A stretch of 64,000 nucleotides of DNA from positions 1 to 64,000 of the forward strand of contig OW051493.1 of NCBI GenBank assembly GCA_932521035.1, given 5' to 3'. Shown piece by piece: positions 53,368 to 64,000 of the stretch (the first letter of the stretch is position 1; the number at the start of each line of letters is the position of its first letter). The DNA is from Oscheius dolichura (taxonomy: Eukaryota; Nematoda; Chromadorea; Rhabditida; Rhabditidae). A model generated the notes under the pieces. It did no database searches. It was not told the DNA's origin and saw only the letters and a list, made by a program, of their open reading frames with translations. A program made the position numbers and the translations under genes.

Positions 53368-56300
53368 TTAAAAACGGAATGCTCTTTCGTGTCCACCAGT
53401 TAAAAACGGAATGCTCTTTCGTGTCCACCAGTTAAAAACGGAATGCTCTTTCGTGTCCACCACCCGAAAACGGAATGCTCTTTCGTGTCCACCACCCGAA
53501 AACGGAATGCTCTTTCGTGTCCACCACCCGAAAACGGAATGCTCTTTCGTGTCCACCAGCTAGAAACGGAATGCTCTTTCGTGTCCACCAGCTAAAAACG
53601 GAATGCTCTTTCGTGTCCACCAGCTAAAAACGGAATGCTCTTTCGTGTCCACCAGTTAAAAACGGAATGCTCTTTCGTGTCCACCAGTTAAAAACGGAAT
53701 GCTCTTTCGTGTCCACCAGTTAAAAACGGAATGCTCTTTCGTGTCCACCAGTTAAAAACGGAATGCTCTTTCGTGTCCACCACCCGAAAACGGAATGCTC
53801 TTTCGTGTCCACCACCCGAAAACGGAATGCTCTTTCGTGTCCACCAGCTGAAAACGGAATGCTCTTTCGTGTCCACCAGCTGAAAACGGAATGCTCTTTC
53901 GTGTCCACCAGCTAAAAACGGAACGCTCTTTTTGAAGCCACCAGCTAAAAACGGAATGCTCTTTCGTGTCCACCAGCTAAAAACGGAATGCTCTTTCGTG
54001 TCCACCAGCTAAAAACGGAACGCTCTTTTTGAAGCCACCAGCTGAAAACGGAATGCTCTTTCGTGTCCACCAGCTAAAAACGGAATGCTCTTTCGTGTCC
54101 ACCAGTTAAAAACGGAATGCTCTTTCGTGTCCACCAGCTAAAAACGGAACGCTCTTTTTGAAGCCACCAGCTAAAAACGGAATGCTCTTTCGTGTCCACC
54201 AGCTAGAAACGGAATGCTCTTTCGTGTCCACCAGCTAAAAACGGAATGCTCTTTCGTGTCCACCAGTTAAAAACGGAATGCTCTTTCGTGTCCACCAGTT
54301 AAAAACGGAATGCTCTTTCGTGTCCACCAGTTAAAAACGGAATGCTCTTTCGTGTCCACCACCCGAAAACGGAATGCTCTTTCGTGTCCACCACCCGAAA
54401 ACGGAATGCTCTTTCGTGTCCACCACCCGAAAACGGAATGCTCTTTCGTGTCCACCAGCTAGAAACGGAATGCTCTTTCGTGTCCACCAGCTAAAAACGG
54501 AATGCTCTTTCGTGTCCACCAGCTAAAAACGGAATGCTCTTTCGTGTCCACCAGTTAAAAACGGAATGCTCTTTCGTGTCCACCAGTTAAAAACGGAATG
54601 CTCTTTCGTGTCCACCAGTTAAAAACGGAATGCTCTTTCGTGTCCACCAGTTAAAAACGGAATGCTCTTTCGTGTCCACCACCCGAAAACGGAATGCTCT
54701 TTCGTGTCCACCACCCGAAAACGGAATGCTCTTTCGTGTCCACCAGCTGAAAACGGAATGCTCTTTCGTGTCCACCAGCTGAAAACGGAATGCTCTTTCG
54801 TGTCCACCAGCTAAAAACGGAACGCTCTTTTTGAAGCCACCAGCTAAAAACGGAATGCTCTTTCGTGTCCACCAGCTAAAAACGGAATGCTCTTTCGTGT
54901 CCACCAGCTAAAAACGGAACGCTCTTTTTGAAGCCACCAGCTGAAAACGGAATGCTCTTTCGTGTCCACCAGCTAAAAACGGAATGCTCTTTCGTGTCCA
55001 CCAGCTAAAAACGGAATGCTCTTTCGTGTCCACCAGCTAAAAACGGAATGCTCTTTCGTGTCCACCAGCTAAAAACGGAACGCTCTTTTTGAAGCCACCA
55101 GCTAAAAACGGAATGCTCTTTCGTGTCCACCAGCTAAAAACGGAACGCTCTTTTTGAAGCCACCAGCTAAAAACGGAATGCTCTTTCGTGTCCACCAGCT
55201 AAAAACGGAATGCTCTTTCGTGTCCACCAGCTGAAAACGGAATGCTCTTTCGTGTCCACCACCCGAAAACGCAATGCTCTTTCGTGTCCACCAGCTAAAA
55301 ACGGAACGCTCTTTTTGAAGCCACCAGCTAAAAACGGAATGCTCTTTCGTGTCCACCAGTTAAAAACGGAATGCTCTTTCGTGTCCACCAGCTGAAAACG
55401 GAATGCTCTTTCGTGTCCACCAGCTAAAAACGGAACGCTCTTTTTGAAGCCACCAGCTAAAAACGGAATGCTCTTTCGTGTCCACCAGTTAAAAACGGAA
55501 TGCTCTTTCGTGTCCACCAGCTAAAAACGGAATGCTCTTTCGTGTCCACCAGTTAAAAACGGAATGCTCTTTCGTGTCCACCAGTTAAAAACGGAATGCT
55601 CTTTCGTGTCCACCAGCTGAAAACGGAATGCTCTTTCGTGTCCACCAGCTGAAAACGGAATGCTCTTTCGTGTCCACCAGCTGAAAACGGAATGCTCCGT
55701 GTCCACCAGCTAAAAACGGAATGCTCTTTCGTGTCCACCAGCTAGAAACGGAATGCTCTTTCGTGTCCACCAGCTGAAAACGGAATGCTCTTTCGTGTCC
55801 ACCAGCTAAAAACGGAACGCTCTTTTTGAAGCCACCAGCTAAAAACGGAATGCTCTTTCGTGTCCACCAGTTAAAAACGGAATGCTCTTTCGTGTCCACC
55901 AGCTAAAAACGGAATGCTCTTTCGTGTCCACCAGTTAAAAACGGAATGCTCTTTCGTGTCCACCAGTTAAAAACGGAATGCTCTTTCGTGTCCACCAGCT
56001 GAAAACGGAATGCTCTTTCGTGTCCACCAGCTGAAAACGGAATGCTCTTTCGTGTCCACCAGCTGAAAACGGAATGCTCCGTGTCCACCAGCTAAAAACG
56101 GAATGCTCTTTCGTGTCCACCAGCTAGAAACGGAATGCTCTTTCGTGTCCACCAGCTGAAAACGGAATGCTCTTTCGTGTCCACCAGCTAAAAACGGAAC
56201 GCTCTTTTTGAAGCCACCAGCTAAAAACGGAATGCTCTTTCGTGTCCACCAGCTAGAAACGGAATGCTCTTTCGTGTCCACCAGCTAAAAACGGAATGCT

Positions 56301-58000
56301 CTTTCGTGTCCACCAGTTAAAAACGGAATGCTCTTTCGTGTCCACCAGTTAAAAACGGAATGCTCTTTCGTGTCCACCAGTTAAAAACGGAATGCTCTTT
56401 CGTGTCCACCACCCGAAAACGGAATGCTCTTTCGTGTCCACCACCCGAAAACGGAATGCTCTTTCGTGTCCACCACCCGAAAACGGAATGCTCTTTCGTG
56501 TCCACCAGCTAGAAACGGAATGCTCTTTCGTGTCCACCAGCTAAAAACGGAATGCTCTTTCGTGTCCACCAGCTAAAAACGGAATGCTCTTTCGTGTCCA
56601 CCAGTTAAAAACGGAATGCTCTTTCGTGTCCACCAGTTAAAAACGGAATGCTCTTTCGTGTCCACCAGTTAAAAACGGAATGCTCTTTCGTGTCCACCAG
56701 TTAAAAACGGAATGCTCTTTCGTGTCCACCACCCGAAAACGGAATGCTCTTTCGTGTCCACCACCCGAAAACGGAATGCTCTTTCGTGTCCACCAGCTGA
56801 AAACGGAATGCTCTTTCGTGTCCACCAGCTGAAAACGGAATGCTCTTTCGTGTCCACCAGCTAAAAACGGAACGCTCTTTTTGAAGCCACCAGCTAAAAA
56901 CGGAATGCTCTTTCGTGTCCACCAGCTAAAAACGGAATGCTCTTTCGTGTCCACCAGCTAAAAACGGAACGCTCTTTTTGAAGCCACCAGCTGAAAACGG
57001 AATGCTCTTTCGTGTCCACCAGCTAAAAACGGAATGCTCTTTCGTGTCCACCAGCTAAAAACGGAATGCTCTTTCGTGTCCACCAGCTAAAAACGGAATG
57101 CTCTTTCGTGTCCACCAGCTAAAAACGGAACGCTCTTTTTGAAGCCACCAGCTAAAAACGGAATGCTCTTTCGTGTCCACCAGCTAAAAACGGAACGCTC
57201 TTTTTGAAGCCACCAGCTAAAAACGGAATGCTCTTTCGTGTCCACCAGCTAAAAACGGAATGCTCTTTCGTGTCCACCAGCTGAAAACGGAATGCTCTTT
57301 CGTGTCCACCACCCGAAAACGCAATGCTCTTTCGTGTCCACCAGCTAAAAACGGAACGCTCTTTTTGAAGCCACCAGCTAAAAACGGAATGCTCTTTCGT
57401 GTCCACCAGTTAAAAACGGAATGCTCTTTCGTGTCCACCAGCTGAAAACGGAATGCTCTTTCGTGTCCACCAGCTAAAAACGGAACGCTCTTTTTGAAGC
57501 CACCAGCTAAAAACGGAATGCTCTTTCGTGTCCACCAGTTAAAAACGGAATGCTCTTTCGTGTCCACCAGCTAAAAACGGAATGCTCTTTCGTGTCCACC
57601 AGTTAAAAACGGAATGCTCTTTCGTGTCCACCAGTTAAAAACGGAATGCTCTTTCGTGTCCACCAGCTGAAAACGGAATGCTCTTTCGTGTCCACCAGCT
57701 GAAAACGGAATGCTCTTTCGTGTCCACCAGCTGAAAACGGAATGCTCCGTGTCCACCAGCTAAAAACGGAATGCTCTTTCGTGTCCACCAGCTAGAAACG
57801 GAATGCTCTTTCGTGTCCACCAGCTGAAAACGGAATGCTCTTTCGTGTCCACCAGCTAAAAACGGAACGCTCTTTTTGAAGCCACCAGCTAAAAACGGAA
57901 TGCTCTTTCGTGTCCACCAGTTAAAAACGGAATGCTCTTTCGTGTCCACCAGCTAAAAACGGAATGCTCTTTCGTGTCCACCAGTTAAAAACGGAATGCT
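53368..58000. repeat. Nested 899-bp and 2,050-bp higher-order repeats
   Basis: 53368-54005 matches 54267-54904 (899 bp offset). The longer stretch 54267-55950 matches 56317-58000 at 2,050 bp. The private change acgcaatgc occurs only at 55271 and 57321, exactly 2,050 bp apart, so this duplication is recent. The zone is dominated by agttaaaaac units in runs of four followed by two or three cacccgaaaac units. Confidence 0.85.
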
Positions 58001-60999
58001 CTTTCGTGTCCACCAGCTAAAAACGGAATGCTCTTTCGTGTCCACCAGCTGAAAACGGAATGCTCTTTCGTGTCCACCAGCTGAAAACGGAATGCTCTTT
58101 CGTGTCCACCAGCTAAAAACGGAATGCTCTTTCGTGTCCACCAGCTAAAAACGGAATGCTCTTTCGTGTCCACCAGTTAAAAACGGAATGCTCTTTCGTG
58201 TCCACCAGCTAAAAACGGAATGCTCTTTCGTGTCCACCAGTTAAAAACGGAATGCTCTTTCGTGTCCACCAGTTAAAAACGGAATACTCTTTCGTGTCCA
58301 CCAGTTAAAAACGGAATGCTCTTTCGTGTCCACCAGTTAAAAACGGAATGCTCTTTCGTGTCCACCAGTTAAAAACGGAATGCTCTTTCGTGTCCACCAC
58401 CCGAAAACGGAATGCTCTTTCGTGTCCACCAGCTAAAAACGGAACGCTCTTTTTGAAGCCACCAGCTGAAAACGGAACGCTCTTTTTGAAGCCACCAGCT
58501 AAAAACGGAATGCTCTTTCGTGTCCACCAGCTAGAAACGGAATGCTCTTTCGTGTCCACCAGCTAAAAACGGAATGCTCTTTCGTGTCCACCAGTTAAAA
58601 ACGGAATGCTCTTTCGTGTCCACCAGCTGAAAACGGAATGCTCTTTCGTGTCCACCAGCTAAAAACGGAATGCTCTTTCGTGTCCACCAGCTGAAAACGG
58701 AATGCTCTTTCGTGTCCACCACCCGAAAACGGAATGCTCTTTCGTGTCCACCAGCTAAAAACGGAACGCTCTTTTTGAAGCCACCAGCTGAAAACGGAAT
58801 GCTCTTTCGTGTCCACCAGCTAAAAACGGAACGCTCTTTTTGAAGCCACCAGCTGAAAACGGAATGCTCTTTCGTGTCCACCAGCTAAAAACGGAACGCT
58901 CTTTTTGAAGCCACCAGCTAAAAACGGAATGCTCTTTCGTGTCCACCAGCTAAAAACGGAATGCTCTTTCGTGTCCACCAGTTAAAAACGGAATGCTCTT
59001 TCGTGTCCACCAGCTAGAAACGGAATGCTCTTTCGTGTCCACCAGCTAGAAACGGAATGCTCTTTCGTGTCCACCAGTTAAAAACGGAATACTCTTTCGT
59101 GTCCACCAGTTAAAAACGGAATGCTCTTTCGTGTCCACCAGCTAAAAACGGAATGCTCTTTCGTGTCCACCACCCGAAAACGGAATGCTCTTTCGTGTCC
59201 ACCACCCGAAAACGGAATGCTCTTTCGTGTCCACCACCCGAAAACGGAATGCTCTTTCGTGTCCACCAGCTGAAAACGGAATGCTCTTTCGTGTCCACCA
59301 GCTAAAAACGGAATGCTCTTTCGTGTCCACCAGTTAAAAACGGAATGCTCTTTCGTGTCCACCAGCTAAAAACGGAACGCTCTTTTTGAAGCCACCAGCT
59401 AAAAACGGAACGCTCTTTTTGAAGCCACCAGCTGAAAACGGAATGCTCTTTCGTGTCCACCAGCTAGAAACGGAATGCTCTTTCGTGTCCACCAGCTAAA
59501 AACGGAATGCTCTTTCGTGTCCACCAGTTAAAAACGGAATGCTCTTTCGTGTCCACCAGCTGAAAACGGAATGCTCTTTCGTGTCCACCAGCTAAAAACG
59601 GAATGCTCTTTCGTGTCCACCACCCGAAAACGGAATGCTCTTTCGTGTCCAGCTAGAAACGGAATGCTCTTTCGTGTCCACCAGCTAAAAACGGAACGCT
59701 CTTTTTGAAGCCACCAGCTGAAAACGGAATGCTCTTTCGTGTCCACCAGCTAGAAACGGAATGCTCTTTCGTGTCCACCAGCTAAAAACGGAATGCTCTT
59801 TCGTGTCCACCAGCTAAAAACGGAATGCTCTTTCGTGTCCACCAGCTAAAAACGGAATGCTCTTTCGTGTCCACCAGCTGAAAACGGAATGCTCTTTCGT
59901 GTCCACCAGCTAAAAACGGAATGCTCTTTCGTGTCCACCAGTTAAAAACGGAATGCTCTTTCGTGTCCACCAGCTAAAAACGGAATGCTCTTTCGTGTCC
60001 ACCAGTTAAAAACGGAATGCTCTTTCGTGTCCACCAGTTAAAAACGGAATGCTCTTTCGTGTCCACCAGTTAAAAACGGAATGCTCTTTCGTGTCCACCA
60101 GTTAAAAACGGAATGCTCTTTCGTGTCCACCACCCGAAAACGGAATGCTCTTTCGTGTCCACCACCCGAAAACGGAATGCTCTTTCGTGTCCACCAGCTG
60201 AAAACGGAATGCTCTTTCGTGTCCACCAGCTAAAAACGGAATGCTCTTTCGTGTCCACCAGCTAAAAACGGAATGCTCTTTCGTGTCCACCAGCTAAAAA
60301 CGGAATGCTCTTTCGTGTCCACCAGCTAAAAACGGAATGCTCTTTCGTGTCCACCAGCTAAAAACGGAATGCTCTTTCGTGTCCACCAGCTAAAAACGGA
60401 ACGCTCTTTTTGAAGCCACCAGCTAAAAACGGAATGCTCTTTCGTGTCCACCAGCTAAAAACGGAATGCTCTTTCGTGTCCACCAGCTAAAAACGGAATG
60501 CTCTTTCGTGTCCACCAGCTAAAAACGGAATGCTCTTTCGTGTCCACCAGCTGAAAACGGAATGCTCTTTCGTGTCCACCAGCTGAAAACGGAATGCTCT
60601 TTCGTGTCCACCACCCGAAAACGGAATGCTCTTTCGTGTCCACCAGCTAAAAACGGAACGCTCTTTTTGAAGCCACCAGCTGAAAACGGAATGCTCTTTC
60701 GTGTCCACCAGCTAAAAACGGAACGCTCTTTTTGAAGCCACCAGCTAAAAACGGAATGCTCTTTCGTGTCCACCAGTTAAAAACGGAATGCTCTTTCGTG
60801 TCCACCAGCTAGAAACGGAATGCTCTTTCGTGTCCACCAGCTAGAAACGGAATGCTCTTTCGTGTCCACCAGTTAAAAACGGAATGCTCTTTCGTGTCCA
60901 CCACCCGAAAACGGAATGCTCTTTCGTGTCCACCACCCGAAAACGGAATGCTCTTTCGTGTCCACCAGCTGAAAACGGAATGCTCTTTCGTGTCCACCA

Positions 61000-63900
61000 G
61001 CTAAAAACGGAATGCTCTTTCGTGTCCACCAGCTAAAAACGGAATGCTCTTTCGTGTCCACCAGCTAAAAACGGAATGCTCTTTCGTGTCCACCAGCTAA
61101 AAACGGAATGCTCTTTCGTGTCCACCAGCTGAAAACGGAATGCTCTTTCGTGTCCACCAGCTAAAAACGGAATGCTCTTTCGTGTCCACCAGCTAAAAAC
61201 GGAACGCTCTTTTTGAAGCCACCAGCTAAAAACGGAATGCTCTTTCGTGTCCACCAGCTAAAAACGGAATGCTCTTTCGTGTCCACCAGCTAAAAACGGA
61301 ATGCTCTTTCGTGTCCACCAGCTAAAAACGGAATGCTCTTTCGTGTCCACCAGCTAAAAACGGAATGCTCTTTCGTGTTCACCAGCTAAAAACGGAATGC
61401 TCTTTCGTGTCCACCAGCTAAAAACGGAATGCTCTTTCGTGTCCACCAGCTAAAAACGGAATGCTCTTTCGTGTCCACCAGCTGAAAACGGAATGTTCTT
61501 TCGTGTCCACCAGCTAAAAACGGAATGCTCTTTCGTGTCCACCAGCTAAAAACGGAATGCTCTTTCGTGTCCACCAGCTAAAAACGGAATGCTCTTTCGT
61601 GTCCACCAGCTAAAAACGGAATGCTCTTTCGTGTCCACCAGCTAAAAACGGAATGCTCTTTCGTGTCCACCAGCTGAAAACGGAATGCTCTTTCGTGTCC
61701 ACCAGCTAAAAACGGAATGCTCTTTCGTGTCCACCAGCTGAAAACGGAATGCTCTTTCGTGTCCACCAGCTAAAAACGGAATGCTCTTTCGTGTCCACCA
61801 GCTAAAAACGGAACGCTCTTTTTGAAGCCACCAGCAAAAAACGGAATGCTCTTTCGTGTCCACCAGCTGAAAACGGAATGTTCTTTCGTGTCCACCAGCT
61901 AAAAACGGAATGCTCTTTCGTGTCCACCAGCTAAAAACGGAATGCTCTTTCGTGTCCACCAGCTAAAAACGGAATGCTCTTTCGTGTCCACCAGCTAAAA
62001 ACGGAATGCTCTTTCGTGTCCACCAGCTAAAAACGGAATGCTCTTTCGTGTCCACCAGCTAAAAACGGAATGCTCTTTCGTGTCCACCAGCTAAAAACGG
62101 AATGCTCTTTCGTGTCCACCAGCTAAAAACGGAATGCTCTTTCGTGTCCACCAGCTAAAAACGGAACGCTCTTTTTGAAGCCACCAGCTAAAAACGGAAT
62201 GCTCTTTCGTGTCCACCAGCTGAAAACGGAATGCTCCGTGTCCACCAGCTAAAAACGGAATGCTCCGTGTCCACCAGCTAAAAACGGAATGCTCTTTCGT
62301 GTCCACCACCCGAAAACGGAATGCTCTTTCGTGTCCACCAGCTGAAAACGGAATGCTCCGTGTCCACCAGCTAAAAACGGAATGCTCTTTCGTGTCCACC
62401 AGCTGAAAACGGAATGCTCTTTCGTGTCCACCAGCTAAAAACGGAACGCTCTTTTTGAAGCCACCAGCTAAAAACGGAATGCTCTTTCGTGTCCACCACC
62501 CGAAAACGGAATGCTCTTTCGTGTCCACCAGCTGAAAACGGAATGCTCCGTGTCCACCACCCGAAAACGGAATGCTCTTTCGTGTCCACCAGCTGAAAAC
62601 GGAATGCTCTTTCGTGTCCACCAGCTAAAAACGGAATGCTCTTTCGTGTCCACCAGCTAAAAACGGAATGCTCTTTCGTGTCCACCAGCTAAAAACGGAA
62701 TGCTCTTTCGTGTCCACCAGCTGAAAACGGAATGCTCTTTCGTGTCCACCAGCTAAAAACGGAATGCTCTTTCGTGTCCACCAGCTAAAAACGGAATGCT
62801 CTTTCGTGTCCACCAGCTAAAAACGGAATGCTCTTTCGTGTCCACCAGCTAAAAACGGAATGCTCTTTCGTGTCCACCAGCTGAAAACGGAATGTTCTTT
62901 CGTGTCCACCAGCTAAAAACGGAATGCTCTTTCGTGTCCACCAGCTAAAAACGGAACGCTCTTTTTGAAGCCACCAGCTAAAAACGGAATGCTCTTTCGT
63001 GTCCACCAGCTGAAAACGGAATGCTCCGTGTCCACCAGCTGAAAACGGAATGCTCCGTGTCCACCAGCTGAAAGCAGAATGCTCCGTGTCCACCAGCTAA
63101 AAACGGAATGCTCTTTCGTGTCCACCAGCTGAAAACGGAATGCTCTTTCGTGTCCACCAGCTAAAAACGGAACGCTCTTTTTGAAGCCACTAGCTAAAAA
63201 CGGAATGCTCTTTCGTGTCCACCAGCTAGAAACGGAATGCTCTTTCGTGTCCACCAGCTGAAAACGGAATGCTCCGTGTCCACCAGCTAAAAACGGAATG
63301 CTCTTTCGTGTCCACCACCCGTAAACGGAATGCTCTTTCGTGTCCACCAGCTAAAAACGGAATGCTCTTTCGTGTCCACCAGCTAAAAACGGAATGCTCT
63401 TTCGTGTCCACCAGCTGAAAACGGAATGCTCTTTCGTGTCCACCAGCTAAAAACGGAACGCTCTTTTTGAAGCCACCAGCTAAAAACGGAATGCTCTTTC
63501 GTGTCCACCACCCGAAAACGGAATGCTCTTTCGTGTCCACCAGCTAAAAACGGAATGCTCTTTCGTGTCCACCAGCTAAAAACGGAATGCTCTTTCGTGT
63601 CCACCAGCTAAAAACGGAATGCTCTTTCGTGTCCACCAGCTGAAAACGGAATGCTCTTTCGTGTCCACCAGCTAAAAACGGAATGCTCTTTCGTGTCCAC
63701 CAGCTAAAAACGGAATGCTCTTTCGTGTCCACCAGCTAAAAACGGAATGCTCTTTCGTGTCCACCAGCTAAAAACGGAATGCTCTTTCGTGTCCACCAGC
63801 TGAAAACGGAATGCTCTTTCGTGTCCACCAGCTAAAAACGGAATGCTCTTTCGTGTCCACCAGCTAAAAACGGAACGCTCTTTTTGAAGCCACCAGCTAA

Positions 63901-64000
63901 AAACGGAATGCTCTTTCGTGTCCACCAGCTAAAAACGGAATGCTCTTTCGTGTCCACCAGCTAAAAACGGAATGCTCTTTCGTGTCCACCAGCTAAAAAC
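61000..64000. repeat. More uniform right-hand part of the 32-bp array
   Basis: Mostly canonical 32-bp agctaaaaac units with scattered agctgaaaac, 29-bp and 33-bp units. No long-range higher-order copy stands out by eye, apart from the tgttctttcg variant near 61495, 61880 and 62894. The agttaaaaac variant, frequent at 49-60 kb, is essentially gone. Confidence 0.6.

Larger units (their letters stand above)
6342..64000. repeat. Satellite array of 32-bp units with 29- and 33-bp variants
   Basis: Unbroken head-to-tail array of roughly 1,800 units, running off the right edge. The main 32-bp unit consists of ggaatgctctttcgtgtc followed by caccagctaaaaac (about 47% G+C, two CpG sites). A 29-bp class lacks three bases (gctccgtgtcc). 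A 33-bp class has cgctctttttgaagcc in place of tgctctttcgtgtcc. The 3' part of the unit varies as agctaaaaac, agctgaaaac, agctagaaac, agttaaaaac, cacccgaaaac and agctaacaac. Unit length is 2 modulo 3, so the minus strand cycles through all three frames. The canonical unit gives one TAG (in ctggtgg-side reading), and variants with agctg or cccg remove it, which explains the many 60-176-residue spurious minus-strand open frames. No gene, transposon or non-repeat insertion is visible anywhere in this 57.7 kb. Confidence 0.98.

Noticed and set aside
6342-64000. CRISPR array
   Set aside because: Units are contiguous copies of one another with no unique spacers, and no cas genes are present; this is a eukaryotic satellite.
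6400-64000. Hundreds of minus-strand (and some plus-strand) open frames of 60-176 residues with Asp-Thr-Lys-Glu-His or Phe-Arg-Val-His periods
   Set aside because: They are translations of the 32-bp unit. All three frames give the same cyclic peptide because 32 is not a multiple of three, and stops depend on single-base unit variants. No coding bias, initiation context or conserved full length.
6342-64000. CENP-B box in the 32-bp unit
   Set aside because: The unit contains ttcg and cccg pieces, but their order and spacing do not fit the consensus TTCGnnnnAnnCGGG on either strand.

Overview
This window is almost entirely satellite DNA from a eukaryotic, most likely invertebrate animal, genome. 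About 61.9 of the 64 kb consists of two tandem arrays that look unrelated to each other. They flank one short island (about 4.2 to 6.34 kb) that holds the only convincing coding sequence. No bacterial gene organisation, operon, tRNA, rRNA or CRISPR array is visible. The eukaryote assignment rests on the satellite architecture and on the island, which carries a retroelement-type protein (viral-type membrane glycoprotein part plus retropepsin). The exact phylum cannot be read from the sequence.

Layout. (1) 1-4198: a minisatellite of 23-bp units mixed with a 20-bp variant. It runs off the left edge and has no non-repeat interruptions. (2) 4197-6185: one long uninterrupted forward reading frame. 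In order it reads: the C-terminal part of an envelope-like glycoprotein ectodomain with N-glycosylation sequons, a membrane anchor, a cytoplasmic region, a signal-peptide-like hydrophobic stretch, another hydrophobic stretch, a very basic region, and an aspartic (retropepsin) protease domain with its D-S-G-A active site. A short protein-like continuation lies in the -1 frame and ends at 6196. No gag, reverse transcriptase, RNase H, integrase or LTR is present, so this is a remnant cut off on both sides, or an unusual co-opted gene. (3) 6197-6341: non-coding transition sequence with a small palindrome and a 10-bp direct repeat. (4) 6342-64000: a second satellite of 32-bp units (with 29- and 33-bp length variants), roughly 1,800 copies, running off the right edge.

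The second array has deep internal structure. Diagnostic point mutations and length variants recur at fixed large offsets (446, 447, 824, 899, 1043, 1142, 1572, 1870, 2050, 2112, 2527, 2612, 5540 and 9502 bp). This shows nested higher-order repeats and recent segmental duplications of blocks of about 0.4 to 2 kb. Variants are zoned along the array. This is the pattern expected of a rapidly evolving centromeric, pericentromeric, subtelomeric or other heterochromatic satellite; which of these it is cannot be decided from the window.

The many open frames inside both arrays are by-products of unit lengths that are not multiples of three and of units that happen to lack stops; I do not regard them as genes.
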